Positions 1 to 8,604 of a stretch of DNA of 64,000 nucleotides are shown here, one piece after another. Every line of letters begins with the position of its first letter. Position 1 is the first letter of the stretch. Location: contig CAZJIU010000001.1 in the NCBI GenBank assembly GCA_964546145.1, positions 1-64,000 of the forward strand, read 5' to 3'. The stretch is from CAZAKO01 sp964546145. GTDB taxonomy: Bacteria; Fidelibacterota; UBA2242. The position numbers were made by a program, and so were the translations under genes. The notes under the pieces were generated by a model. It saw nothing but the letters and a program-made list of their open reading frames with translations, did no database searches and had not been told where the DNA came from.

Positions 1-209
1 GTCTGATTGCCGATACCGAGGTGCAAAAAGATGATATTCGGGTTAAAGTAGGTGTCTCCCTGGGAGTCGCCGAATTCGATCCGGCAAAGATGAAATCCGG
101 GTCGGACCTGATAGCTGCTGCCGATAAGGCCCTTTATCGCGCCAAACGTACCGGCCGCAACCGGACGGTCATATATGATGAGCAAATGTTGGAAGATCAT
201 AAAGATTGA
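1..209 (+). CDS. C-terminal end of a GGDEF (diguanylate cyclase) domain protein, partial
   Basis: The reading frame is open from base 3 and enters from outside the window, so only about 69 residues are present. They carry the typical end of a GGDEF domain: a VSLGVAEF strand, then ADKALYRAKRTGRNR, the helix and turn that close the fold. In this family the domain makes the second messenger cyclic di-GMP from two GTP. The GG(D/E)EF active-site loop and any sensor domain lie upstream, so catalytic competence cannot be judged. The gene ends 64 bases before the next gene on the same strand. Confidence 0.85.
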   Translation, partial: LIADTEVQKDDIRVKVGVSLGVAEFDPAKMKSGSDLIAAADKALYRAKRTGRNRTVIYDEQMLEDHKD

Positions 210-273
210 TGAAGCAATTGGTTGATTCTGCTATTATAGCTTATATTTTCGCCTGATTAATGTTGCCTGTACG

Positions 274-2514
274 ATGAAGTCATTTCTGGTAATAACGACC
301 AACCTGCTACTCGGGATAATTCTTTTGTCCGGTCAGAATTATCTCTGGCCGACCAATTCCAGTAAGTATCTAAGTTCGACTTTTGGCGAATATCGCTCGG
401 GTCATTTTCACTCCGGGATTGACATTAAAACCGATTCCCGCGTTGGGTTCCCGGTTTTTGCCATCGGGAACGGATACATCTGGCGGGTTCGCACTTCGCC
501 CTTTGGTTATGGGCGAGCCGTGTACCTCAAGCTTGATGATGGCCATATTGCTGTCTATGGCCATTTGGATGAATTTAGTAAGCGCACCCAGGGTTATGTC
601 AACACCGAGCAGCTGTTGCAAAAACGCTATGCCGTAGACATTTATTTGCGGGAGAATGAGTTACGGGTCTTCAGAGGCGACACCCTGGCATATACCGGGG
701 AATCCGGCACATCGGTGCCTCACTTGCATTTCGAGGTGCGTGATCCCTCGAATCGCCCGATTAATCCGCTGAATACAAACCTGAAGGTTTACGATTTTAC
801 TATTCCAACGATAAGCAGCTTAGCAATTGTGCCAATTGACCATCAGTCACGGGTAAACGGACTGCCTACCATTCAGGTATTTGATGCAAAGTATAAGGGC
901 AGGAAACGTTTCATTCTTCCCGATACTGTCCATATTTGTGGCGCTGTTGGAATAGAGATTAAAACCCATGACACTGTTCGGGGTATTCCCAACCGGTACT
1001 CTCCCTATGGAATCAGGATGCAGGTGAATGACAGCCTTGTTTTTCAGGTGCAATACGACACACTTATCTTTGATGAAACTCACTTTGTGGAGGTCGATCG
1101 CGATTATCAGCTGCGGGAGAGTGGGCTGGGTTCTTTTAATCGGCTCTGGCTATTGGCCGGGACAAAAGCTACAGGCATTCATAATTTATGCCCGGGAAAT
1201 GGAATCTTAAATTTAAGTGACGGAATCTACAAAGTGGAAATCGAAGTTTATGACCGGAATATGAACACCTCGGTCCTGAACTTCGTTCTTGACGTTGCCC
1301 CGCTATTCCAGCCAGTGCTGCATTCATTTGTAATAGAGGAGGATGGTTACCTGATCAGATTTGAAGGCGATTCCTTGAATCAGGTTTCGATTCTGACAGA
1401 ATGGATTTTAAAGGATGGCACCGTATTACGAAAGGCTATGATTCACAACATTACCCAGGATGATTCCAGCATCACATTGAAGGTCTCCCGCGGTAGCTAT
1501 GCTGAGGGCAATATCCTGCGGCTCAGGATGCAATCAGCCTGGTTGCATCAGGCGCGGTCATTTTATTTCAATCCGCAGCTTTATTTTCCAACGACTATGA
1601 GACAGCCTGAAGTTTCCTTTATTCATAATCCCCGGACTTTCCTTTGCAAGATTACCCTGCCGATTGTTCCCTTACTGGCACCTCGTTGTTTTATTCAGAC
1701 TGCAGATCAATTTATCGAACTGGGGACATTCGTGTTGAGCCCTCAGACCCATGTCAGCGAACCAATTCCATTCAGTCTGGTGGAGAGAGCTATTGCGGTT
1801 GAGTGGAGATTTAATCGCAATCCTGCAATTGTTTGCCGTAGTCCGATTTATTTCCGTCTGATTCTGCCGCATGCCAGACACGAAATTACGTCGAGAGATT
1901 CTGTCGTTACGGTTACTTTTAGTGAGGTTGCGGCCTATGACACCCTCGTGGCTTGGATTGCCCGGGATAATCCTCAATTACCGGGGTCAGAGAATAATAT
2001 TTCCGGCTGTTATACCCTCTTTCCCTTGGAGCAACCGCTAAAGTCGGATGCGGTTCTGCTGTTTAAACTATCTAATCCTGCTTCAGATTTGGAGAAGATC
2101 GGGATCTATGAATATGATGATGATAAGTGGGAATACCTCAATGATCAGGATTTAGTCGAGGGATTTGTGTTGCGAGTGTTGATCGAAGGTACTGGAACCT
2201 TTGCCCTTTTAAAGGATGAAGTCCCGCCGGAAATTGCAGATATTTTCCCCGGCAACGGGGGAAATTTCAGGACGGGTGATGTCAAATACTTGAAGGCTAC
2301 GGTCAAAGATGAATTATCGGGGCTAAAGGATGACACCTCCATAAAGATTACTTTAAATAACAATACCGTTTTTGCGGAATATAATGCTCCGAAGAATTAT
2401 GTGCGCTACAAATTGCCTGCTCCTTTGAGAGAAGGTCAATACACTCTGACCATTTCAGTCACCGATCAGGCGAACAACATAACCACGAAGTCAAGTACTT
2501 TCCAAATATATTAA
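274..2514 (+). CDS. Secreted M23 (LytM-type) metallopeptidase with a long beta-rich C-terminal region
   Basis: This 746-residue protein starts with a signal peptide (about residues 1-20), followed almost at once by an M23 peptidase domain (about 35-165). The LytM motifs are complete: H46-x3-D50 and H152 fit the zinc ligands, with H150 (the HLH motif) and H97 (YGHLD) as catalytic histidines. M23 enzymes normally cut peptidoglycan cross-bridges in the periplasm, so this is a candidate endopeptidase. The remaining roughly 580 residues look like a series of beta-sandwich modules; the last, from about residue 655, resembles an Ig-like or cadherin-like domain. A catalytic domain at the extreme N-terminus before a long beta tail is less usual than the reverse order. 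No clear Shine-Dalgarno sequence precedes the ATG. The rhomboid gene follows after 9 bases. Confidence 0.85.
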   Translation: MKSFLVITTNLLLGIILLSGQNYLWPTNSSKYLSSTFGEYRSGHFHSGIDIKTDSRVGFPVFAIGNGYIWRVRTSPFGYGRAVYLKLDDGHIAVYGHLDEFSKRTQGYVNTEQLLQKRYAVDIYLRENELRVFRGDTLAYTGESGTSVPHLHFEVRDPSNRPINPLNTNLKVYDFTIPTISSLAIVPIDHQSRVNGLPTIQVFDAKYKGRKRFILPDTVHICGAVGIEIKTHDTVRGIPNRYSPYGIRMQVNDSLVFQVQYDTLIFDETHFVEVDRDYQLRESGLGSFNRLWLLAGTKATGIHNLCPGNGILNLSDGIYKVEIEVYDRNMNTSVLNFVLDVAPLFQPVLHSFVIEEDGYLIRFEGDSLNQVSILTEWILKDGTVLRKAMIHNITQDDSSITLKVSRGSYAEGNILRLRMQSAWLHQARSFYFNPQLYFPTTMRQPEVSFIHNPRTFLCKITLPIVPLLAPRCFIQTADQFIELGTFVLSPQTHVSEPIPFSLVERAIAVEWRFNRNPAIVCRSPIYFRLILPHARHEITSRDSVVTVTFSEVAAYDTLVAWIARDNPQLPGSENNISGCYTLFPLEQPLKSDAVLLFKLSNPASDLEKIGIYEYDDDKWEYLNDQDLVEGFVLRVLIEGTGTFALLKDEVPPEIADIFPGNGGNFRTGDVKYLKATVKDELSGLKDDTSIKITLNNNTVFAEYNAPKNYVRYKLPAPLREGQYTLTISVTDQANNITTKSSTFQIY

Positions 2515-2523
2515 TAGCAACTA

Positions 2524-3216
2524 ATGTTTATTCCTTTAAGAGATACTACTTTTAGATTGCGCACACCTTATGTTACGATTGGAATTATTGTTCTTAATGT
2601 GCTGGTATATTGCTATCAACTTACAATTCCCCGGCAACTTATCAACGAATGGTTTTACTCTACCGGAGTCGTCGCTAATGCTCTTTTTCAGAGAGGTATG
2701 ACAGGTCTTTTTGTACCGTTTTTTACCTCTCTATTTGTGCATGTTAATTTTTTGCATCTTGCCGGAAATATGTTGTATCTCTGGATCTTTGGCGATAATA
2801 TTGAGGGGATACTTGGACATGTTAAATTTCTGATGTTTTATCTTCTTTGCGGAATCCTAGCAACTATTTGCCAGATAGTTTTGAATTTCCAAGCTAATCT
2901 ACCTATAATTGGTGCCAGTGGTGCAATTTCGGGGATCCTGGGTGCTTACTCGCTGCGTTACCCGCGGGCTAAAATCCAGGTCTTTCTGTGGTTTTTCTTC
3001 ATTATTCGGCGCGTGTGGGTTCCCGCGCTTTATGTATTGGGTTTTTGGTTTCTAATCCAGTTAAGTAATGGCTTGGGTGCACTTACGATTCGGCAGCAAG
3101 GTGGGGTAGCGTGGTTTGCCCATATTGGTGGGTTTTTAGCCGGGATAGTGTTATTATTGGCATTGGAACCTTACGAAAGGAGACGGTTGTGGAAGCAGTT
3201 AAACCAGAACTACTGA
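2524..3216 (+). CDS. Rhomboid-family intramembrane serine protease
   Basis: The 230-residue protein has about six hydrophobic segments and the rhomboid signatures: H78 and N82 in HLAGNM, the nucleophile S132 in GASG, and the paired histidine H200 in AHIGG. Rhomboids cut transmembrane helices of other proteins within the lipid bilayer; the substrate cannot be deduced here. The extra loop and the WIFGDNIEG segment after HLAGNM are typical of prokaryotic rhomboids. The gene starts 9 bases after the M23 peptidase, and its last 28 bases overlap the cytidine deaminase gene, so all three may share a transcript. Confidence 0.9.
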   Translation: MFIPLRDTTFRLRTPYVTIGIIVLNVLVYCYQLTIPRQLINEWFYSTGVVANALFQRGMTGLFVPFFTSLFVHVNFLHLAGNMLYLWIFGDNIEGILGHVKFLMFYLLCGILATICQIVLNFQANLPIIGASGAISGILGAYSLRYPRAKIQVFLWFFFIIRRVWVPALYVLGFWFLIQLSNGLGALTIRQQGGVAWFAHIGGFLAGIVLLLALEPYERRRLWKQLNQNY

Positions 3217-3599
3217 TGGAACAGGCTCGCAAGGCGGCCACTTTTTCACATTCACCCTTTTCCAATTACCCGGTTGGTGCGGCGGTATTGACTGAAGATG
3301 GTCAGGTATTTTTAGGATGCAATGTTGAATCCAGCTCCCTGGGCCTAACTGTCTGTGCCGAACGTAATGCAATCGCAGCTGCAATTGTCAATGGACATAA
3401 ACGATTCAAGGCAATGGCAGTCTATTCATCCAATGGAGCCTCACCCTGTGGTGCCTGTCGCCAGGTTATCTGGGATTTGTGTGGTAATATCCCAATCTAC
3501 TTAATTGCCGTAAATGGTCATTCGGAGGTTTACATGACTAAGGACCTTTTGCCGGTACCTTTTGATGATTCTAAGTTGAAGGAGTCCGCACCTCGATGA
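3189..3599 (+). CDS. cdd: Cytidine deaminase
   Basis: Converts cytidine or deoxycytidine to uridine or deoxyuridine in pyrimidine salvage. The protein is of the short, tetrameric, Bacillus-like type: zinc ligand C56 with catalytic E58 in CAE, and C87/C90 in PCGAC. I place the start at GTG 3189, six bases after an AAAGGAG ribosome site lying inside the rhomboid gene; this gives 136 residues, the usual length for this type. An ATG at 3216, overlapping the rhomboid stop as TGATG, is an alternative but trims the first helix. The stop overlaps the udk start as ATGA, so the two are probably translationally coupled. Confidence 0.95.
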   Translation: MEAVKPELLMEQARKAATFSHSPFSNYPVGAAVLTEDGQVFLGCNVESSSLGLTVCAERNAIAAAIVNGHKRFKAMAVYSSNGASPCGACRQVIWDLCGNIPIYLIAVNGHSEVYMTKDLLPVPFDDSKLKESAPR

Positions 3600-4225
3600 A
3601 AAAATCTCTTCTGATTGGCGTTGCCGGGGGAACCGGTTCGGGAAAAACCTCGATGGCTAAAAATATAGTTGGTGATCTTGACCCCAGCCAAGTAGTCATC
3701 ATCGAGCAGGATTCTTATTATTACGATTTAGCCAATATTCCGCTTGATGTTCGTCATCATCACAACTTCGATCACCCCGACGCCTACGACTTTATCATCT
3801 TAAAACAGCATATGCGGGATCTGGTCAATGGTAAGCCAATTAATGTTCCTATCTACGATTATGCTACCCATACCAGGAGTGCCGAATCGCGCGTGGTGTC
3901 CGGTCACAAGATTATTGTTCTGGAAGGTATTATGGTGCTCTACGATAATGAGCTGCGCGATTTGATGGATATAAGGATCTATATTGAAACTGATCCGGAT
4001 ATTCGGTTTATCAGAAGATTGAAGCGTGATATCAAACAGCGGGGGCGATCGGTCGAATCGGTGATCAAGCAATATATGGAAACCGTCCGTCCGATGCACG
4101 AACAGTTTATTGCGCCAACCAAACAGTATGCCGATATCATTATTCCAGAGGGCGGCCATAACCTTGTGGCAGTAGATTTAATGAAAACGAAAATTAGATC
4201 TCTGTTAGCCCAATTATCAGTTTAA
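3596..4225 (+). CDS. udk: Uridine kinase
   Basis: Phosphorylates uridine and cytidine to UMP and CMP, the step after Cdd. The 209-residue length matches the family. The Walker A motif GGTGSGKT is at residues 11-18, followed by the QDSYY and DHPDAYD motifs of nucleoside binding and the PIYDYATHTR segment. The gene overlaps cdd by four bases (ATGA), and tdk follows after 58 bases. Together these genes turn imported pyrimidine nucleosides into nucleotides. Confidence 0.96.
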   Translation: MKKSLLIGVAGGTGSGKTSMAKNIVGDLDPSQVVIIEQDSYYYDLANIPLDVRHHHNFDHPDAYDFIILKQHMRDLVNGKPINVPIYDYATHTRSAESRVVSGHKIIVLEGIMVLYDNELRDLMDIRIYIETDPDIRFIRRLKRDIKQRGRSVESVIKQYMETVRPMHEQFIAPTKQYADIIIPEGGHNLVAVDLMKTKIRSLLAQLSV

Positions 4226-4283
4226 TTGCCGATGAAATTATTTTGGTCTGCATCAAAAATTAATCAAATGCTAGAGGTAATTT

Positions 4284-4889
4284 ATGCCTGATGGAGCTGT
4301 CCGTAGTATTCCCCAGGGGATTGAAGAAGTCGTTGCCATCACTGGTAAGCCTTGCGGCTGGATTGAGGTGATCTGTGGCAGCATGTTTTCCGGCAAGACC
4401 GAGGAGCTGATCCGCCGTCTGCGGCGAGCTCAGATTGCCCGTCAGAAGGTAGCGATTTTTAAGCCCAAAATTGATGTACGGTATAGTGATGATCATATTG
4501 TGTCGCATAACCAGCAACGGATTCCCTCGATTGCGGTTGAGAAAGCCAGTGATATTTTGCAGTATGTTTCTCAGGCTCAGGTTCTGGGTGTTGATGAAGC
4601 CCAATTTTTTGATAATACCCTGGTGGATGTCTGCCGACAACTGGCTAACTCCGGGCGTCGGGTGATTGTTGCTGGTCTCGATAAAGATTATCGCGGAGTC
4701 CCTTTCGAACCAATTCCACAGCTGCTTTGTGAGGCCGAATATATTACCAAAACCTTGGCAATCTGTGTGAAATGCGGCAATCCGGCGAACTATACACAAC
4801 GTTTATCGAAATCGGCTGAGCGGGTGCTGCTGGGCGCAACCGATACTTATGAGGCCCGCTGCCGGAAATGTTATGAGATGCCGGAATAA
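4284..4889 (+). CDS. tdk: Thymidine kinase, type II (zinc-binding)
   Basis: Phosphorylates thymidine, and usually deoxyuridine, to the monophosphate. The Walker A motif GSMFSGKT is at 32-39, the DEAQFF motif with catalytic E105 at 104-109, and two zinc-binding pairs are at C161/C164 and C193/C196. About 24 residues precede the core beta strand, a little more than in most homologues; the ATG is preceded by a plausible AGAGGTAA site, so I keep this start. It sits between uridine kinase and a nucleoside transporter, consistent with salvage. Confidence 0.95.
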   Translation: MPDGAVRSIPQGIEEVVAITGKPCGWIEVICGSMFSGKTEELIRRLRRAQIARQKVAIFKPKIDVRYSDDHIVSHNQQRIPSIAVEKASDILQYVSQAQVLGVDEAQFFDNTLVDVCRQLANSGRRVIVAGLDKDYRGVPFEPIPQLLCEAEYITKTLAICVKCGNPANYTQRLSKSAERVLLGATDTYEARCRKCYEMPE

Positions 4890-4924
4890 AGATGATAACG
4901 TCTAACTAACAAGGGGAATTGTAT

Positions 4925-6559
4925 ATGCGCTTTATCGGATTACTGGGTATTATCGTGCTGCTCGGTGCCGCCTATTTAATGTCTAATAACCGCAAGAAGA
5001 TACGTCTGCGGACAGTTGTTTGGGGTTTAACGTTACAATTGCTGTTTGCGGCCGTCATTCTTGGTACACCCATTATGTCATATATGGCGATGTCCCTATT
5101 TCTTGGCATGGTTATCATCTACCTGTTCAAGAATGAGATCAATGCTGGTTCAATTCCTGGTAGTCCGAAATTATCCTTGATATTCACTATTTTATTGGTC
5201 ATTCTGGGTGGGATAGGCTTTTTCTTATTAAGCAGGATCAATTTGCTGGGCTGGTGCTGGTGGGTGATTTTACTGACTATTATTATCAAAGCGATACTTA
5301 AGGTACCAAAATTTCAAAAGCAACTTGCCACCGGTCTATTAATTGCTGGCTTTGTGTGGTTGGTTAATAATAATTATAGCGGGCAGGTAATATTTGCTTT
5401 CATTAGCCAAAAGGTTGAACGCTTTCTAGCCTTGGCTGATCTGGGATCACAATTTATGTTTGGCAAGCTGGTGAATCCGGAGTACTTTTCTCCAGACTCC
5501 GCTTTTTGGCCGGGATTTGGCTATCAGTTTGGTTTCAAAGTATTACCGGTAATCATTTTCTTCGGATCGTTTATGTCTGTTCTCTATTACCTGGGAGTAA
5601 TGCAGGCAATTATTAAATGGATTGCCCGTTTCATGCAGTGGACAATGGGCACCAGCGGTAGTGAAACCCTCTCCTGTGCCGCTAATATCTTCGTTGGGCA
5701 AACCGAAGCTCCACTTCTTATTCGACCCTTTTTAGCTGAAATGACTATGTCCGAACTGTTAACGATTATGGTGGGTGGCTTTGCGACCATTGCCGGCGGT
5801 GTGCTGGCGGGCTACATTGCTATGGGAATTAGTGCCACTCATCTAATTGCTGCCAGCGTTATGTCAGCCCCAGCGGCTATGCTGGTAGCGAAGATAATCT
5901 TTCCCGAAACCAGTGTATCAAAAACCGCAGGAGATGCCACAGTACCAAGAGATGCTGTCAGGGCATCCAATTTACTTGATGCTGCCAGTACTGGTGTGAG
6001 TGATGGCTTGAAGCTTGCCGTAAACGTCGGCGCAATGCTGATTGCCTTTATTGCTCTCATTGGCCTAGTTGATCTTATCCTGTCGCTTGCCGATCGCCTG
6101 ATAGACGGCAAAATTCTCAAAGGAAATTACTATTTCTATTTAAACGCGAGTTCCTTGTCGCCGACAAAAGGGGAGTATAGTGGATTATGCCCGGGAAGCT
6201 TGAAGACCTTGTTTGGTACGATTTTAAGACCGCTGGCATGGTTGATGGGAGTGCCCTGGCAATATGCAGCTGATGTTGGCAATCTCTTGGGAATTAAAGT
6301 AGCGCTTAACGAGTTTGTTGCCTATACTGCATTAACCGAGCTAATTCATAAGGGTGTTTTGAATGCCAAGGCCATTACAGTTGCGACTTATGCACTTTGC
6401 GGTTTTGCTAATTTCTCTTCGATTGGGATTCAGATTGGCGGAATCAGTGCCCTAGTTCCCAAACGACGATCGGATTTGTCCCGAATCGCCTTGAAAGCAA
6501 TGTTCGGTGGTGCCATAGCCTCATGGCTGACTGCTTCCATTGCAGGAATTTTACTATAA
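4925..6559 (+). CDS. Concentrative nucleoside transporter (CNT/NupC family)
   Basis: A cation-coupled nucleoside importer of the inner membrane. The 544-residue protein has many hydrophobic helices and CNT signatures: GQTEAPL in the first nucleoside-binding region, and NEFVAY followed by a FANFSSIGIQIGG stretch near the C-terminus. It is longer than E. coli NupC (about 400 residues), with extra N-terminal helices and an inserted segment around residues 400-430. I choose ATG 4925, eight bases after an AAGGGG site, rather than TTG 4919. It lies directly after cdd, udk and tdk, the enzymes that would use its substrates, and before adk. Confidence 0.93.
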   Translation: MRFIGLLGIIVLLGAAYLMSNNRKKIRLRTVVWGLTLQLLFAAVILGTPIMSYMAMSLFLGMVIIYLFKNEINAGSIPGSPKLSLIFTILLVILGGIGFFLLSRINLLGWCWWVILLTIIIKAILKVPKFQKQLATGLLIAGFVWLVNNNYSGQVIFAFISQKVERFLALADLGSQFMFGKLVNPEYFSPDSAFWPGFGYQFGFKVLPVIIFFGSFMSVLYYLGVMQAIIKWIARFMQWTMGTSGSETLSCAANIFVGQTEAPLLIRPFLAEMTMSELLTIMVGGFATIAGGVLAGYIAMGISATHLIAASVMSAPAAMLVAKIIFPETSVSKTAGDATVPRDAVRASNLLDAASTGVSDGLKLAVNVGAMLIAFIALIGLVDLILSLADRLIDGKILKGNYYFYLNASSLSPTKGEYSGLCPGSLKTLFGTILRPLAWLMGVPWQYAADVGNLLGIKVALNEFVAYTALTELIHKGVLNAKAITVATYALCGFANFSSIGIQIGGISALVPKRRSDLSRIALKAMFGGAIASWLTASIAGILL

Positions 6560-6589
6560 TTTTTGAATGATAATGAAAAGGGGTCTATA

Positions 6590-7237
6590 ATGAAATTGAT
6601 TTTACTTGGACCACCTGGAGTAGGTAAAGGGACTCAAGCGCAGCAAATGGCGCAAGAATATGGAATTCCACAAATCTCGACCGGAGATATCCTCCGAGAA
6701 GCAGTTGACCAAAAGACAGACCTGGGGAAATTGGCCCAATCGTTTATGACGCGCGGGGAGCTGGTGCCTGATGAGGTTATCCTGGATCTAATCCAGGACC
6801 GTCTGTTTGGAGCAAATGCCCCTCAGGGTTATATCCTTGATGGATTTCCCCGAACCCTTGCCCAGGCCGAGGGGCTGCAAAAATTATACGAGATGCATGA
6901 CGGTCAGATGGACTGGGTTATTTTGCTTAAGGCTGGGGAGGATCTAATTATAAAGCGCCTGTCGTCGCGGCGGACCTGTCGCAATTGTCAGGTAGTCTAT
7001 AATCTAATTACTAAACCCCCTAAAGTGGCGGGGATTTGCGACAACTGCGGGGGTGAACTATTTCAGAGAGAAGATGACCGACCAGATACAATTAAAAACC
7101 GGTTGCGGGTATATAAAAGGACAACCGCGCCGCTAATTAAATTTTATCGGGAGATGGGTATTTTGATAACTATAGATGCCGCTGGTCAACCAGAGGAGGT
7201 ATTGCAGGAAGTTAAGCGAAAATTGGAGGTTAAATAA
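6590..7237 (+). CDS. adk: Adenylate kinase, zinc-lid form
   Basis: Interconverts ATP + AMP and 2 ADP. The P-loop GPPGVGKGT is at residues 7-15, and the DGFPRT motif is intact. The LID carries four cysteines (C130, C133, C150, C153), the zinc-stabilised form seen in Gram-positive and many other bacteria, instead of the hydrogen-bonded LID of E. coli. ATG 6590 follows an AAAAGGGG site by six bases and gives 215 residues, the expected length; an upstream TTG at 6563 is less likely. coaE follows after two bases. Confidence 0.97.
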   Translation: MKLILLGPPGVGKGTQAQQMAQEYGIPQISTGDILREAVDQKTDLGKLAQSFMTRGELVPDEVILDLIQDRLFGANAPQGYILDGFPRTLAQAEGLQKLYEMHDGQMDWVILLKAGEDLIIKRLSSRRTCRNCQVVYNLITKPPKVAGICDNCGGELFQREDDRPDTIKNRLRVYKRTTAPLIKFYREMGILITIDAAGQPEEVLQEVKRKLEVK

Positions 7238-7239
7238 CT

Positions 7240-7827
7240 GTGGTTACGTTGGGCGTCACAGGCGGATTGGGAGCGGGAAAGAGTACCGCCTGTCAGCGTT
7301 TTAAAGAAAATGGGGCAGTAATTTTCGATGCTGATTCAGTTGCGAAGGAGATTCTTCAGACAACTCAGGATGTTCAGGATCGAATTACCGAGGAGTTTGG
7401 TGCAGATGTAGTCAAAGATGGCCGGGTAGATACTCGAAAACTGGCTAGCCAGGCTTTCAGCAATGAGGAAAACCAGTCCATCTTGAATAACATCGTTCAC
7501 CCTTATGTAATCGAGGCTTTTGAGAAAAGGCGCGAGGAGCTCGAGAAAAAGGTCGGCTTGTTAGTAGTTGATGCACCATTAATATTCGAATCTGGATTCG
7601 ATAGTCATCTGGATCATACCCTACTGATTTTTGCTTCTTTGAAGATGCGAATCGCCCGGGCTCTGCGACGGGGCAATTTAACCCGTGAGGAGATTCTGCG
7701 GCGCATGGATCTGCAGATGCCGGAAGAGGATAAACGTGATCTTGCATCTTTTGTGATCGAGAATAATGGCTCGATCGAAGAATTAAATCAAGAAATTGAC
7801 AAACTTTACCAACAGCTGGTCGGCTAA
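7240..7827 (+). CDS. coaE: Dephospho-CoA kinase
   Basis: Adds the 3' phosphate to dephospho-CoA, the last step of coenzyme A synthesis. The 195-residue protein has the P-loop GGLGAGKST at residues 8-16, the FDADSVAKEI region and the DAPLIFESG motif typical of CoaE. It starts with GTG, ten bases after a GGAGG site within the end of adk, and is the last gene of this + strand run. A terminator follows at about 7916. Confidence 0.96.
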   Translation: MVTLGVTGGLGAGKSTACQRFKENGAVIFDADSVAKEILQTTQDVQDRITEEFGADVVKDGRVDTRKLASQAFSNEENQSILNNIVHPYVIEAFEKRREELEKKVGLLVVDAPLIFESGFDSHLDHTLLIFASLKMRIARALRRGNLTREEILRRMDLQMPEEDKRDLASFVIENNGSIEELNQEIDKLYQQLVG

Positions 7828-7915
7828 TTGGCGCAAGCCGTCGTTTTGCTCTGCATTAGCAAATAATAATCCCTAATTTTGCCGGCTTTATTGAATGCTA
7901 GGATAACTCTTAGCT

Positions 7916-7943
7916 GACAGTTCTTGCCAAGAGCTGTCTTTTT
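7916..7943 (+). terminator. Rho-independent terminator after coaE
   Basis: The arms GACAGTTCTT (7916-7925) and AAGAGCTGTC (7929-7938) pair over 10 positions with one T-G wobble around a 3-base loop, and five T follow at 7939-7943. It lies 88 bases after the coaE stop and is oriented to end the nucleoside-salvage transcript. Confidence 0.75.
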
Positions 7944-8000
7944 AGAAAAGCGGTATAGTTGGTAATATTGCCAAAGCAACAAAGTAATTTAGACTGATAC

Positions 8001-8441
8001 TCAGGACTTATTTTTCTGAATATTCTTCAAATATTTGATATAGTTGGCTGGCAAAGCCCAATAATGAGCCAGCTCGATTACCTGTTCGAGTAGGTTGAGA
8101 TTGAATATTGGATTTTTACCTACCATGGTAATGTAAAGAAAGGCGCTGGTATCCCGACCATCTGAAAGATTGACGTTTACCATAATTTTTTCAAAAGAAC
8201 CGAGATTCTCACGCTCTTTATTGTCTAGGAAATGAATGTCCCGTGCAGAAAGACACCACACCACTCCCCAAGCTGAGTCTGAATCATCCTTAATCAGGGT
8301 GATTTTGCCCCACGAGTTGAAAGTGAGGCGGTACCCTTTCAGCTCCGCAATTCCTTCAAAAGAAACGCCGGGGCAGATGCGCCTTACGGTTTCTTCATCC
8401 ATGTTATCAGCATAGGCAAAATAGAGACGGGATGAAATCAT
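8001..8441 (-). CDS. Gamma-glutamylcyclotransferase-fold (GGCT/AIG2-like) protein
   Basis: The 146-residue protein begins with YFAYADNM, matching the YG(S/T)N substrate-loop motif of the GGCT/AIG2 family except that Ala-Asp replaces Gly-Ser. The following ELKGYRLTFN and the AWGVVWCLS strand, then LDNKEREN, also fit the fold; the acidic residue of the last motif is near the position of the catalytic Glu in active enzymes. Known relatives make 5-oxoproline from gamma-glutamyl compounds, but many are uncharacterised, and the altered motif makes the activity uncertain. The ATG follows an AGGGGGA site by six or seven bases. It appears to be a single gene downstream of tnaA. Confidence 0.65.
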   Translation of the reverse strand: MISSRLYFAYADNMDEETVRRICPGVSFEGIAELKGYRLTFNSWGKITLIKDDSDSAWGVVWCLSARDIHFLDNKERENLGSFEKIMVNVNLSDGRDTSAFLYITMVGKNPIFNLNLLEQVIELAHYWALPANYIKYLKNIQKNKS

Positions 8442-8604
8442 GCCTGGTCCCCCTGTGACTGTTCATACCCTTTCCAAAGATCCCCCTAAAAATATTAAAT
8501 ATAACAGTCTAAATGCAAGTTTATTGTCATAAATAATCTTGCCGGAGTGATTTATGGTATATTCTTAGAGTTTAATTATATGGCGAGGGCGCTTGCGGTT
8601 CGTT

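Noticed and set aside
4260..4799. A 179-codon open frame on the minus strand
   Set aside because: It lies opposite tdk, whose motifs and length are complete; the antisense frame has no recognisable features.
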